Below, piece by piece: positions 55,102 to 64,000 of a DNA stretch of 64,000 nt; within the stretch, counting starts at the first letter, position 1, and every line of letters starts with the position of its first letter. A program made the translations under genes and the position numbers. The notes under the pieces were generated by a model. The model worked only from the letters and a program-made list of their open reading frames with translations. It did no database searches and was not told where the DNA came from. Origin of the DNA: Malonomonas rubra DSM 5091 (GTDB lineage Bacteria > Desulfobacterota > Desulfuromonadia > Desulfuromonadales > Geopsychrobacteraceae). The DNA lies in contig NZ_FQZT01000006.1 in assembly GCF_900142125.1 (NCBI RefSeq), positions 124,001 through 188,000 on the forward strand. Reading direction: 5' to 3'.

Positions 55102-56406
55102 TCAGTCATTTTTCTGTTCTGTGCCAAGACGTTGAATCGCTTTAAGTGCTCTGAGTGAGCCCGGTTGCAGTTCGAGAGAGCGTCGGTATGCCTTCAAAGC
55201 TTCATCTTGTTGGCCATTGGCCTCAAGTGCCTTGGCGAGCCAGTAGACAGTTGTGCCGTTAGGCGCTCTTTTGACGTTCAGTTGAGCGATCTGCAAACTT
55301 CCGAGACGATGATCTTCAGCATCCTCTGTTTTTTCCAGCAAATCATAGGTGTCAGCTAGCGACAGGTGGGCTGCTACGCTGAGCGAGTTGCGGGCGAGGT
55401 ATTCGATATCCACTTGTTGTGCCTGCTGCAGGTATTTTTTAGCCTGCGCAGGATCTCCCCGTTCCGTTTCTACCTTGAAGAGTTGGCGTAAAATATCCGC
55501 TCGCTCCGGTTCCTGTTGCAGCACGCGACTGTAGAGTTGGCTGGCAATCTCCCAATTGCCGAGTCGTTGATAACGTCCGGCAAATTTTTCCATGCCGTTC
55601 AGGTAACGTTCGCTGATTTCAGGGCCAAGGCGGGGGGAGTTGTAGCAAGCCGCGGTTGTTCCACAAGCCAGCAGGATTACAGTGGCGAAAAGAAGCAGCG
55701 TTTGTCTGCCAAGTTTTCGCGACCGCTGAAGGTCCCAACCTGAAAGCTCAGCCAACGGCTTTTTCTCGCGAGCTGTCAGCAGGTAATTCAGCGCCATCAG
55801 AGACAGAGCCAGCGGGAGTAGAAGCTCTGCAATTTCAGATTCGTTGAACTGGATCAGGCCCAGCTCAAAAATGGCACTGGCGACAAAAAAAGGCCAGAGG
55901 TAGAGTGGCGGAAAGGGTAGCCCTTTGCCGTTGAACCAGAGTGCAGGCTGCTTGCGTAGCTTGATCAGTAGTGGGTAAAGCAAGCCGTAACCGGTGATCC
56001 CGGCAGCCAGCAGGTACTCCAGCAGCATTTTGCTGGTAGACTTGATTGGGCCGGTAAAAAAGTTGTGCAGGTTGGTTTCATTCTGCTGATTGTGCTGCTG
56101 GAAAAAATCGGGCGTCGCAATGTCGAAAATTCGTTGACCCCAGGAAATCTCTTCGCCGACCACGTAAAAGCAGGCAAGCGCGAGCAGGGCAAACCACCAT
56201 CGCTCAGCGATTTTCTGGCATGCCAGCCTTGTGCATAACAGCATGGTCGATGCAAACAGGAAAACCTGTGTCCACTCGCCGACCAAATCTTCATAGGTGG
56301 CAACGATGTAAGCGAGGGGGAATTTGACAGCAAATAATAGGTAGCCAGTAATGATTATGGCAAAAAGGAGCCAGGTGACATAAATATGAGGTTGTTTGGC
56401 GGGCAT
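55102..56406 (-). CDS. polytopic membrane protein with C-terminal TPR domain
   Basis: The ATG at 56406 has AGGAAA 9 bases upstream; 434 residues. About eight membrane helices (residues 10-260) include the conserved GEEISWGQRIF motif and a following ETNLHN, which mark a widespread family of unknown function. Residues 270-430 are a periplasmic or cytosolic set of three to four TPR units (YSRVLQQEPERADILRQL and AYRRSLELQPGSLRALKA). I cannot assign a role. It is convergent with the PAS gene. Confidence 0.78.
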   Translation of the reverse strand: MPAKQPHIYVTWLLFAIIITGYLLFAVKFPLAYIVATYEDLVGEWTQVFLFASTMLLCTRLACQKIAERWWFALLALACFYVVGEEISWGQRIFDIATPDFFQQHNQQNETNLHNFFTGPIKSTSKMLLEYLLAAGITGYGLLYPLLIKLRKQPALWFNGKGLPFPPLYLWPFFVASAIFELGLIQFNESEIAELLLPLALSLMALNYLLTAREKKPLAELSGWDLQRSRKLGRQTLLLFATVILLACGTTAACYNSPRLGPEISERYLNGMEKFAGRYQRLGNWEIASQLYSRVLQQEPERADILRQLFKVETERGDPAQAKKYLQQAQQVDIEYLARNSLSVAAHLSLADTYDLLEKTEDAEDHRLGSLQIAQLNVKRAPNGTTVYWLAKALEANGQQDEALKAYRRSLELQPGSLRALKAIQRLGTEQKND

Positions 56407-56499
56407 TATCACTGCTTTCCTGATTGAGGGTGTGGGGAGCTTCTATAATATCTTTTTGCCACGGGAATGTTGAGCATTTTAATTGTGTTTGGGGGAACT

Positions 56500-57063
56500 A
56501 TGATCACTGAAAGGCGAAGCGCACTGCGCTCTATGTTGCTCGATCCGGATGCTGATGTGCGTCAAGCTGCCGCCACGGCACTCGATGTGGTTGAAGCGGT
56601 TGCCGATTTCGATCGTCTGCTGAGCGTGTTGCGCAACGGCGAACGGGTAGAGCGGCTGGAAGCGGTTTATGCACTGGGGAAATTGAATCATAAACGGGTT
56701 TATCCTGCGCTCCTGGAAGCTTTGAAGGCTGACGATGCCGAGATGCGCCTGTTGGCGGTCAAAGTGCTGGGGGAGAAAAAGCATCCGAAGACGGTCGCAG
56801 CGCTGATCAAGCTGTTGGATGATCCAGAACTTGCTGTGCAGGTCGAAGTGGCTCGGGTGCTCGGAGGCTTTGGTGACCCGGCGTTGCTGGCAGTCCTGGG
56901 GCCGTTGGTCTGCCGCCAGGAAGAGCTGGCTTTAGTTGCGCTCGATGCGATCGGAGAACTTAACTCTGCTGACGGGGAGCAGGTGGTTTTTACTGCTATC
57001 CGTGATAAGCGTTCGGCAGTTCGTGCCAAAGCGGCGCAGATTCTGGCCTGTCTGCCACTGTAA
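56500..57063 (+). CDS. HEAT-repeat protein
   Basis: The ATG at 56500 follows GGGGGA and gives 187 residues. Five to six HEAT/PBS-lyase-type helical pairs are seen, of the form D-x-x-x-x-V-R-x-x-A-A-x-x-L. It is probably a cytosolic scaffold. The larger HEAT protein at 61146-62726 is a distant relative only. Confidence 0.85.
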   Translation: MITERRSALRSMLLDPDADVRQAAATALDVVEAVADFDRLLSVLRNGERVERLEAVYALGKLNHKRVYPALLEALKADDAEMRLLAVKVLGEKKHPKTVAALIKLLDDPELAVQVEVARVLGGFGDPALLAVLGPLVCRQEELALVALDAIGELNSADGEQVVFTAIRDKRSAVRAKAAQILACLPL

Positions 57064-57065
57064 AA

Positions 57066-57103
57066 AAAGCAAAAGCCCGGCATTAACTGTCGGGCTTTCG
57101 TTG
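57066..57103 (+). terminator. terminator of the HEAT gene
   Basis: AAAGCCCG pairs with CGGGCTTT around a short loop, 10 bases after the stop, followed by CGTTG; the T-run is short. Confidence 0.7.
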
Positions 57104-57132
57104 CGTATGACTATATTCCAGTGCTGGAAGAA

Positions 57133-57270
57133 TCAGTCGGTGCCGTACTTCCAGTCGTCGTCGGTTTCGCCGTCGATCAGGGTGATGTAGTCGGTGATTT
57201 CTGCATCAGCGGCTACAGGTGTAGGGTTGATAAATTCGTCCAGCCAGTAAGAAAGTGCTGCTTCGCCCAT
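57133..57270 (-). CDS. acidic small protein, 45 aa
   Basis: An AAGGAG ribosome site 9 bases before an ATG at 57270 opens a 45-residue frame starting MGEAALSYWLDEFINPTPVA and ending DDDWKYGTD. It has about twelve Asp and Glu, no cysteine, and no signal or membrane segment. I do not recognise it. It lies downstream of the LytS/LytR pair on the same strand, with a 177-base gap, so it may be cotranscribed or have its own promoter. Confidence 0.65.
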   Translation of the reverse strand: MGEAALSYWLDEFINPTPVAADAEITDYITLIDGETDDDWKYGTD

Positions 57271-57447
57271 TGTTTTGACTCCTTGTGTTTTTGAAAAAGT
57301 TTTGCCGGCAGGAGCAATCCCTGTCGCGTTGAAAAGGAGATTAAAGCAGGCAGATTTTGAAAAAAAGTCGATTCGGAGTGACCGGCCGTATACACGAGTT
57401 AAGTGGTCGGTAGTTATATGTGAGCGGTTTTTTACTATTTTGCTTGG

Positions 57448-58158
57448 TTATAAGTGGAAAGCTTCTTTGAGACTGCGCAAATAACGTCGGCTTACCGGTA
57501 GCTTATGGTTGCTGAGGGTAACGATTTCCGCCAGCCCATTTTCTAGGGTAATGATTTCAGCAACATGGGCGAGGTTGATGAGATACTGTTTGTGGCAACG
57601 CAGCAAGCCGATTTGTTTCTCCAGTACTTTCAGGGTTAATTCGGTAAAAAAGTTGCCTTCGGCGGTAAAAACATGGACGCCGCTCAGATCGGAGTGAATG
57701 TATTCGACTTGCTTGGGATCGATCAGCTTGATTTTGTGACCGCTGGCACAAGGGATGCGGGTCAGTTCCGGGGTCTGGTAGTGAGGTTCTTCGCCGGTGT
57801 CGATAGCCGCTTCGATCTTTGCCATGGTTTTCTTCAGTCGTTCCGGGTCAATCGGCTTCAACAGGTAGTCGAGAGTTTTTTCTTCAAAGGCTTTCAGCGC
57901 ATATTGGTCGTAAGCGGTGACGAAGACAACCTGTGGCATGACCTCTTGATCGAGGAGGCTGAGCAACTCGAAGCCGTCGATCACCGGCATCTGGATATCA
58001 AGAAAAAGGACCTCGGGGTGAAGCTTGTTGATCAGCTTGACCGCTTCCAGTGCGTTGGCGCAGCTGGCAACGATATCGACCTGCGCGACTTCATTCAGCA
58101 GGCTGGCCAGCTCGTCCCGTGCATGCTGCTCATCATCAACGATCATGACCCTGATCAT
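57448..58158 (-). CDS. LytTR-family response regulator
   Basis: The ATG at 58158 overlaps the kinase stop (ATGA), giving 236 residues. The receiver (about residues 2-118) has the aspartate in LFLDIQMPVIDG and the lysine in LLKPIDP; the LytTR DNA-binding domain is about 135-234 (CHKQYLINLAHV and KLPVSRRYLRSLKEAF). It resembles BtsR/YehT. Regulators of this class often control carbon-uptake or export genes. The target is not evident; the 45-residue gene downstream is one candidate. Confidence 0.93.
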   Translation of the reverse strand: MIRVMIVDDEQHARDELASLLNEVAQVDIVASCANALEAVKLINKLHPEVLFLDIQMPVIDGFELLSLLDQEVMPQVVFVTAYDQYALKAFEEKTLDYLLKPIDPERLKKTMAKIEAAIDTGEEPHYQTPELTRIPCASGHKIKLIDPKQVEYIHSDLSGVHVFTAEGNFFTELTLKVLEKQIGLLRCHKQYLINLAHVAEIITLENGLAEIVTLSNHKLPVSRRYLRSLKEAFHL

Positions 58159-59834
58159 TTCGACTCTCTTTCCTCGAACGGTAGGACCAGCGCGACCCGA
58201 GTGACCTGGTCGGGAACACATTCCGTTTGTATTCCGTACTGGTTGCCGTAAAGGTTCTTTATCCGTTTGTCGACGATGTTCATTCCCAGCCCATCGCCAT
58301 CAAGCTTATCACAAAAACAGCCTGCGTTGTCTTCTACCGCGATGATCGCCCGGTCGCGAGAATGGCCGGCGGAAATTTTGATGACTCCGGCATCGAGCAG
58401 GTTGGAAATACCGTGTTTGACAGCGTTTTCAACAATCGGCTGAAGGGTGAATGTAGGGATTTTGATCTGCAGCAATTCTGGGTCGATTTCTTCAATGACT
58501 TGCAAACGATCACCAAAACGGGCGCGTTCGATCACCAGGTAGGAATTGACGTGATCGAGCTCTTCTTCCAGCGATGACAGGTCACCGGAGCGTTTTAGGT
58601 TTTTGCGGAAGAAGTTGGACAGGTGGCGTAGCAGGCTGCGGGCTTGTTCCGGGTCATTGCGGACGATGGCAATGATGGTGTTGAGAGCGTTGAAGAGAAA
58701 GTGCGGGTTAACCTGTGCCTGGATCAGTTTCAGTTCCGACTTTACCAGCAGGTTGCGCTGGGTTCGGTAGCGATCCCGGAGCAGTTGCTCTCCAAGCAGT
58801 TTGGCGATTCCTTCACCGAGGGTTTTATTCAGGTTCAGGAACAACTTGTTTTTCGGCTCGTAGAGTTTAATGGTGCCGACCACCTCGTTTTCCACCCTGA
58901 GCGGGACAATCAGTGCTGAACCGAGCTGGCAACTGTCAGAAATAGCACACTGGAAATGTTCGTGGACGCCGTCTGCAAAGATAACCTTGTTGTCACGGAC
59001 AGCTTCCAGGGTCTGCGGGGAAACGATATCGAGACCAGGCAGATGATGGTCATCACCGATGCCGATGTAGGCAAGAATTTTTTTTCCGTCGCTGATGCTG
59101 ACAGCGCCGACCCCGGTTTCGTCGTAAATGATTTCAGCCAGCTGCTTGGCACTCTCGGCATTAAACCCCTTGCTGAGGATGCCGAGACTGCGGTCGGCAA
59201 TGTTGAACGCTTTGGCGGAGAAGAGCGCGCCAACTTTGTCGAACATGCTCTTCTGGTCGCGCATCATGCTCATGAACAGCGCCGAGCCGATCGGGTTGGC
59301 GATCATCATCGGCAGGGCGATCACCTTGACCAGCGCCCAAGCTTCGGAAAAAGGGTTCTTCATCATCAGGATGATCAGCATCTGCAGCGCTTCGGCACCA
59401 AACGTTGCCAGGAATGCGGCTTTCGGGCTGAACACCTGGTCCGGTTTGTTCTGCCGCAGCAGGTAAATGTTGGCCAGCCCACCGAACAGTCCGGCGACCC
59501 CGGTCGAGACAACATATACGAGGGCTGAATTCCCCTTCAATATAAAAAGATGCAGGGCTGCTGTGCCACCGACGGCACTGCCGAGCACTGGACCACCAAT
59601 CAGGCCCGCAAGGACTGCACCGATCGCGCCGGTATTGGCTATCGCCCCTTCGACCGGTAGTTCGGTGTAAATGCCAAGGACCGAAAAGCCGGTGAAGATA
59701 GCGAACAGCAATAACTTGCTTTTCGGTTGAAGGTTCTTTTCAGTCAGCGGCTTAAAGGCCGGGGATTTGCTGAACAGGTAAGCAATAACCAGGAAAACGC
59801 TCAACTGACGAAGCAAAGAGATCGTTAAATCCAT
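58155..59834 (-). CDS. LytS-type sensor histidine kinase
   Basis: A 559-residue kinase: a 5TM-LYT sensor region with about six helices (residues 1-200), a GAF-like domain (about 215-345), the His_kinase domain with QAQVNPHFLFNALNTI (about 370-390), and an ATPase domain (about 440-555) with VENAVKHGIS. It resembles BtsS/YehU, which senses extracellular pyruvate in E. coli; the ligand here is unknown. Translation is coupled to the regulator gene. Confidence 0.93.
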   Translation of the reverse strand: MDLTISLLRQLSVFLVIAYLFSKSPAFKPLTEKNLQPKSKLLLFAIFTGFSVLGIYTELPVEGAIANTGAIGAVLAGLIGGPVLGSAVGGTAALHLFILKGNSALVYVVSTGVAGLFGGLANIYLLRQNKPDQVFSPKAAFLATFGAEALQMLIILMMKNPFSEAWALVKVIALPMMIANPIGSALFMSMMRDQKSMFDKVGALFSAKAFNIADRSLGILSKGFNAESAKQLAEIIYDETGVGAVSISDGKKILAYIGIGDDHHLPGLDIVSPQTLEAVRDNKVIFADGVHEHFQCAISDSCQLGSALIVPLRVENEVVGTIKLYEPKNKLFLNLNKTLGEGIAKLLGEQLLRDRYRTQRNLLVKSELKLIQAQVNPHFLFNALNTIIAIVRNDPEQARSLLRHLSNFFRKNLKRSGDLSSLEEELDHVNSYLVIERARFGDRLQVIEEIDPELLQIKIPTFTLQPIVENAVKHGISNLLDAGVIKISAGHSRDRAIIAVEDNAGCFCDKLDGDGLGMNIVDKRIKNLYGNQYGIQTECVPDQVTRVALVLPFEERESK

Positions 59835-59848
59835 AGAGCCATAGTCTT

Positions 59849-61156
59849 TCAGGGGAGATAATCGTTCAACGTGATGCCGTTGAGAATCGGGTCGACCTCG
59901 GCAACAATTTTGCTGCTGTCAGCCAGCTCTAACAAGGTTGGTTCAGGCTGTTTGTGGCCTTTGTAATCAATGACCAGCTTCAGACTGAGTGAGCCCTGGT
60001 GATCCCGATTCTGGTCGCAGATAAGGCCAATTGAACCAGCTTTCAATCGAACCAGCGTACCGACTGGATAAGGGCCGAGGTAGTCGATGAATTTATCCAG
60101 AAATTCAGGGTGCAAATAGCTGCCACGCCTTTTTTTCATATTATCTATTGCCTGGCGAGGCGAGCAGGGTGGTTGATAGCAGCGGATCGAGGTCATCGCG
60201 TCGTAGCTGTCAGCGATACAGGTCATTTCTGTCAGTGGTGAAATATGCAGATAGCGTCCGCTCGGTGGGTAGCCAGTACGGTCAAAGCCTAAATGGTGGT
60301 GTCTGACGATATCGACAACCTCAGCAGGGATCTCTTTCATTTTGCTGACCAGGTCGGCACCATTTCCCGGGTGCTGCTGGATGGTCGCATACTCATTGGG
60401 GCTAAGCTTGCCTGGTTTGTTGACAATTTGTGGCGTGATGGTCATTTTTCCGAGGTCGTGGAATAATCCGCCAAGACCCAGTTTGAACAGCTGGTCTTGC
60501 GGCAGGCCACAAGCTTTGCCGACCGACATGGCGATGACCGCGACATTGACGGAATGGTTGAATGTATAGTCATCGTAATTTTTCAGCATCGCCAGCGCCA
60601 GCAGTGTGTATGGCTGCTCGAGGATATTCACCACCATCGCTTTTGTGCTTTTGATCGCGTCTTCTGCCGAGGGAGTCCTGCCGACGCGGACATCGTTGCA
60701 CAAACTCTCTACGGTTTGCAGCGCTTGTTGATATGTGACCGCTGCGTTATCCATCTCGTCCGGCTGGATTGCACGAATGTCATGGATTCCAAGGTTCTCG
60801 AGTCTTTGCTGGAAGTCGTCGTTCTGCAGGCGCGGAAAATGCTGACAGAAAATCAATAGCTGACGACTGTCGATGCCGGGCATGATTTCCAGGGCTTTGA
60901 GCTGCTGTTTCTCGAGTAAGCGGGCGATTTCCTGGACGGCTGCTGTTTGTTCTGTACAGGGGATTTCGTTGACAAGCAGGCAACCGTCGAGTAGCCCGAG
61001 AGTCAAGCGGTCGTTCCATTTCAACAAACTCTGCAGGGTTTCAAGCGAACTGCGAAGCTGCTGCGAGATTTGCGGATGCTCGGCCGGGTAAAGGCGCAGA
61101 CCAAGCAGAAGGCTATGCAGAGATTGCGGGAGCTGTTTTCGCAGGTCAGGCGACAT
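59849..61156 (-). CDS. HD-GYP domain protein
   Basis: A 435-residue protein. Residues 1-180 are an unassigned N-terminal part with PAEHPQISQQL near the start, a pattern also seen in the next gene. The HD-GYP domain (about 190-350) has GLFHDLGK and HHHLGFDRTGYPP, both intact, so it may degrade cyclic di-GMP. It overlaps the larger HEAT gene by 11 bases, so they are co-translated. Confidence 0.92.
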   Translation of the reverse strand: MSPDLRKQLPQSLHSLLLGLRLYPAEHPQISQQLRSSLETLQSLLKWNDRLTLGLLDGCLLVNEIPCTEQTAAVQEIARLLEKQQLKALEIMPGIDSRQLLIFCQHFPRLQNDDFQQRLENLGIHDIRAIQPDEMDNAAVTYQQALQTVESLCNDVRVGRTPSAEDAIKSTKAMVVNILEQPYTLLALAMLKNYDDYTFNHSVNVAVIAMSVGKACGLPQDQLFKLGLGGLFHDLGKMTITPQIVNKPGKLSPNEYATIQQHPGNGADLVSKMKEIPAEVVDIVRHHHLGFDRTGYPPSGRYLHISPLTEMTCIADSYDAMTSIRCYQPPCSPRQAIDNMKKRRGSYLHPEFLDKFIDYLGPYPVGTLVRLKAGSIGLICDQNRDHQGSLSLKLVIDYKGHKQPEPTLLELADSSKIVAEVDPILNGITLNDYLP

Positions 61157-62726
61157 GGTGCTTCAGAAGTTGGCTCGTCGCCTGTTTCAACGCGCGGCCG
61201 GCCGGATCTTTTTCCACTTTCGGCAACTGTTCAAGGAGTGGAATCAGTTTTGCGTTTCCCAGTTGGCCGATGGCCAGAATTGCTTCAGCACGCAGGGTCT
61301 CAATATTTTTGCGGTTGAGCAGGTTTCGTTGCCGGGCGATTTTCAGCAAGGGGATAATCGCTTTTGGTGAGCGGGTTGCCGCCAGTGCCCGGATGACTTC
61401 AATTTTCAGCAGGTGCTGCTTTTCGCGAGGGCCCTTTCGCATGAGAATGTCGATCAGGGGCGGAACTGCCTGTGATCTTCTCAAGCCCCCCAGGGCCTGT
61501 ATTGCTGGTTGATGTAGATCTTCGTCTGCATCTTCCGTCAACTTTATCAGGAAGGGGATAACCTGGTTGCCTCCGATCGCCGCCAAGGCACGGATGACTG
61601 AACGACGGACCCGTGGCTCCGGGTAGTCGACCACCTGGGCCAGCAGTGGCAACGCCGATTCAAGGCGTGATTCGCCGAGAATGGTGACGACATTGCGCAC
61701 GCGGTGCCAAGTTGTGTGGTGCAGATCGGCTTTCAATAAGGGAAAGATCTTTTCCCCCATTTTTGCCAGAACAGCAGAATAATCACGGCGGATAAGGGCA
61801 TCTCTCTCGGCATAGAGTCGTTGCAGCATGTCTGGCGCGATGCGTTCCCCGAAATTGATCAGCAAGCGTACGAGCAGGCGCCTCTGTGATGATTTCAAGT
61901 CGCTGTTAGCGAGGGCGTCGATCAATTGTTTGCGGCAGCTTGCGGTTAGCAGGGCTGAGCTTAATTCGTTTGCCGATGCGCGTTGACGGGGCGAGCGTGT
62001 TTGATCCTTATGCAGAGATTCGAGCAGGCTGAAGACGGCCAACTGGCCAGTCAGTCGTGTTTCGTTGAAGAATGGTTCAGCTGTTTTTCTGATCTTGCCG
62101 AGCAGTTTATCAAAGGCAACCTCAGACTGTGGCGCTTTTAACTCTTCGAGCAGTTCTCGCATTTGCTCGGTTGTACTTGGCTGAGGTTTTTCTTCAGGCA
62201 GCTTTTCAAGCAACTGCTGCGGGTCAATATCGAATGCCTCAGCGACTGCTCCTGCAGGGGAACCCAGCTGTTCGAAGATCGCCTGCAGATTGGTTTCGTT
62301 GATCACTATGGACGTCAGCCCTTGCTGCTTCAGCTGTTCTGCCAGCCCACCTGCTGCTAATGTTTGCTCGAGCGGTGCTGCCAACTCCTCAGCCAGTATC
62401 AGTAAGTCTTGCTGGTCCATTTTCGGCATGAAGAGAATGTGGCGAACACGGCGTTCCACCAGTTTGAGCGCAAGTTCCTGCAGTTGCAGGTTCCCTGGGG
62501 CGACTGGGGTGCTGTCAAGCCTGAAGCCATTCTGGGTAACGTGGTAAGCTGCTGGTTTGTGGTTCTGCAGAAAAGTCTGAAAGGCGCTACTTGTTTTACC
62601 GATGGTGCTCAGCAAAGAAGGGTGGTCGGCCGGATAAAAGCTGAGGGCTTTTACCAGTTTCAACAGGCCAGCCAACGCTCGTTCCAGATCTGCGCTGAGA
62701 TTTTTTAAATGACTTGCTGCTTCCAT
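61146..62726 (-). CDS. large HEAT-repeat protein
   Basis: A 526-residue protein. The N-terminal 150 residues share the KALSFYPADHPSL motif with the HD-GYP neighbour (LRLYPAEHPQI), which hints at a common helical module. From about residue 270, HEAT pairs run to the end (VVDYPEPRVRRSVIRALAAIGG). It probably serves as a scaffold for the HD-GYP protein. It is the first gene after the acyl-CoA synthetase on the minus strand, 61 bases apart. Confidence 0.85.
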   Translation of the reverse strand: MEAASHLKNLSADLERALAGLLKLVKALSFYPADHPSLLSTIGKTSSAFQTFLQNHKPAAYHVTQNGFRLDSTPVAPGNLQLQELALKLVERRVRHILFMPKMDQQDLLILAEELAAPLEQTLAAGGLAEQLKQQGLTSIVINETNLQAIFEQLGSPAGAVAEAFDIDPQQLLEKLPEEKPQPSTTEQMRELLEELKAPQSEVAFDKLLGKIRKTAEPFFNETRLTGQLAVFSLLESLHKDQTRSPRQRASANELSSALLTASCRKQLIDALANSDLKSSQRRLLVRLLINFGERIAPDMLQRLYAERDALIRRDYSAVLAKMGEKIFPLLKADLHHTTWHRVRNVVTILGESRLESALPLLAQVVDYPEPRVRRSVIRALAAIGGNQVIPFLIKLTEDADEDLHQPAIQALGGLRRSQAVPPLIDILMRKGPREKQHLLKIEVIRALAATRSPKAIIPLLKIARQRNLLNRKNIETLRAEAILAIGQLGNAKLIPLLEQLPKVEKDPAGRALKQATSQLLKHHVA

Positions 62727-62787
62727 GACAAAGGCAGTTCCGCAAACAGGGAGAAAGATGATTAATCTTCACAGCATAAATGCTTTC

Positions 62788-64000
62788 TCATGGATTCTCA
62801 ACAGCTGATTTTTCTTCGCCGATACTGCAGAAGCAAGTTTTGTGAATTGCTTCACTTTTGGTGCGATAAAGGTCTTCTATGACTTCGGCGAAATTGTCAG
62901 CGATAATCTTGCGTTTAAGCTTCAGTGTTTGCGTTACTTCGCTTTTGTCACTGCTGAAGTCTCGTGCTAAAAGGGTGAAGCGCTTGATTTGCTGGTAAGA
63001 TGGGCGATGCTGCTGGAGGGTGGTAATACGTCGGCGGATCAGATCGAGAGCCTGAGGATTGTTAAGCAGGGTTTTCTGGTCAAGCACATCAAGGTGCTTG
63101 TAGTTTGCATATTTCTGCAAACTTACAAAGTCAGGCACTACTAAAGCTATTAAATAAGGCTTATTATCGCCATAAACGACCAAGTTGCTGATAAACTTGT
63201 CAGTCTTCAACTCGTTCTCGATCTCCTGTGGAGCAACATTCTTCCCGCCGGCGGTAACGATCAACTCTTTCTTCCGGCCCGTGATGAAGAGAAAACGATC
63301 ATCATCCAGCTTGGCCAGGTCGCCAGTGCGAAACCAACCGCCCTCCTGCAGGGCAGAGTTTTCGCCGGTTTCCCGCCAGTACCCGTGGAACACACTGCGG
63401 CCCTTGACCAGTAATTCCCTATCATCCGCAATTTTCAGTTCCACCTGTGGCAGCGGGGGGCCAACACTGTCGATCCGGTTTCTATCGGGATAGTTGACGG
63501 CGATAACCGGCGAGGTTTCAGTCATGCCGCAGCCTTGATAAATGGGGACTTCGGCAGCGAGGAAAAATTCAGCGATCTCAGCCGAGAGGGGAGCTCCTCC
63601 GGAGATCAGAATACGCAGGCGGCCACCAAGTCGTGCCTTGATCTTGCTGAAAATCAAGCGGTCGAACAACTTTAGTGAAAGGTTGAGGAGCGGGCTTGCG
63701 CGTAAGCCCTTCTGGCTGCGGCGAACTTTGCTGCGGCCAAGGATCAGGGCAAAGAAAAACAGCTGTTTCTTCAGCCAGGGGCCAGTGGTGACCCGCTCCA
63801 GTACACGATTGTGCATTTTTTCATAGAGGCGCGGCACACTGATAAGGACCGTCGGCCGGATCTCTGCTAGGTTGATGGCGACGCTATCGATGCTTTCAGC
63901 GTAAGCGATGGTCGCGCCCTGCCGCAGCATCAGGTAGTAGCCGGTGGTCCGCTCGAAGATATGCGACAGCGGGAGGAAAGAGAGGCATTGATCGCCAGCG
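62788..64000 (-). CDS. long-chain acyl-CoA synthetase, C-terminal part
   Basis: The frame is open to the right edge, so the N-terminus is missing; about 404 residues are seen. The upstream part reads SFLPLSHIFERTTGYY, then TVLISVPRLYEK, GCGMTETSPV (A5 motif) and RTGDLAKLDDD, and the ITGRKKELIVTAGGKNVAPQ motif, all typical of the FadD/FACL family of the AMP-forming synthetases. It activates fatty acids to CoA thioesters. A methionine at 63930 is internal and is not the start. Confidence 0.93.
   Translation of the reverse strand, partial: AGDQCLSFLPLSHIFERTTGYYLMLRQGATIAYAESIDSVAINLAEIRPTVLISVPRLYEKMHNRVLERVTTGPWLKKQLFFFALILGRSKVRRSQKGLRASPLLNLSLKLFDRLIFSKIKARLGGRLRILISGGAPLSAEIAEFFLAAEVPIYQGCGMTETSPVIAVNYPDRNRIDSVGPPLPQVELKIADDRELLVKGRSVFHGYWRETGENSALQEGGWFRTGDLAKLDDDRFLFITGRKKELIVTAGGKNVAPQEIENELKTDKFISNLVVYGDNKPYLIALVVPDFVSLQKYANYKHLDVLDQKTLLNNPQALDLIRRRITTLQQHRPSYQQIKRFTLLARDFSSDKSEVTQTLKLKRKIIADNFAEVIEDLYRTKSEAIHKTCFCSIGEEKSAVENP

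Noticed and set aside
57213-57395. 60-codon minus-strand frame
   Set aside because: No ribosome site, and it overlaps the better-supported 45-residue gene in another frame.

Overview
The window reads as chromosomal DNA of a free-living anaerobic or facultative deltaproteobacterium, most likely of the Desulfuromonadales (Geobacter, Desulfuromonas or Pelobacter relatives). This is inferred from gene content and protein style: hisZ-purA followed by tRNA-Lys and tRNA-Glu, separate proline and P5C dehydrogenases beside a Liv transporter, PAS/sigma-54 regulators, MnmH, DUF1847, RNase J, and many HDOD, HD-GYP and CheV signalling proteins. Genus is not resolved. There is no integrase, complete insertion sequence, prophage or CRISPR array. 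Gene density is high and most genes are full length.

Layout. 1-9 kb: end of an M48 protease, a STAS-like protein, a cold-shock gene with a long structured leader, a LysE exporter, a CDF cation exporter fused to a NifX-like domain, an Mrp ATPase, a CPA2 antiporter, a CBS protein, CsaA, an AraC regulator and an EAL-HDOD protein. 9-22 kb, minus strand: an MFS transporter and an amino-acid uptake and oxidation block, read as pruA, proline dehydrogenase, livK, livHMGF, usp and a PAS/sigma-54 activator. A paralogous activator sits upstream of pruA. A strong -24/-12 promoter precedes pruA, and one 16-bp palindrome occurs both upstream of that promoter and over the -10 box of the activator gene. 22-27.6 kb: a zinc-ribbon membrane protein, two Sel1-repeat proteins and cheV. 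27.7-36.9 kb: tRNA-fMet, mnmH, a DUF5666-like exported protein, pepA, a GH108 muramidase, hisZ, purA, tRNA-Lys, tRNA-Glu, a Cys-rich unknown and a Gfo/Idh oxidoreductase.

37-40.4 kb: an OmpR-type two-component system next to exported msrB and msrA, with 11-bp direct repeats in front of msrB. The exported MsrB carries a segment that is one-quarter methionine. 40.4-46.7 kb, minus strand: plsC, RNase J, uppP, ftsK, DUF1847. 47-49 kb: ssb, an array of five perfect short hairpins, then nhaA. 49-57 kb: a DUF2235 hydrolase, a chelatase gene whose AAA+ and VWA halves are joined only by a -1 shift on an A9 run, a Zn/Cd/Pb P-type ATPase, a PAS protein, a membrane-TPR protein and a HEAT protein. 57-64 kb, minus strand: a 45-residue protein too short for routine ORF calling, a LytS/LytR pair, an HD-GYP protein, a HEAT protein and a truncated acyl-CoA synthetase.

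The best leads are the chelatase frameshift, the hairpin array before nhaA, the methionine-rich exported MsrB with its operator array, and the pruA regulatory circuit. All functions are inferred from sequence by eye; no database search was run.
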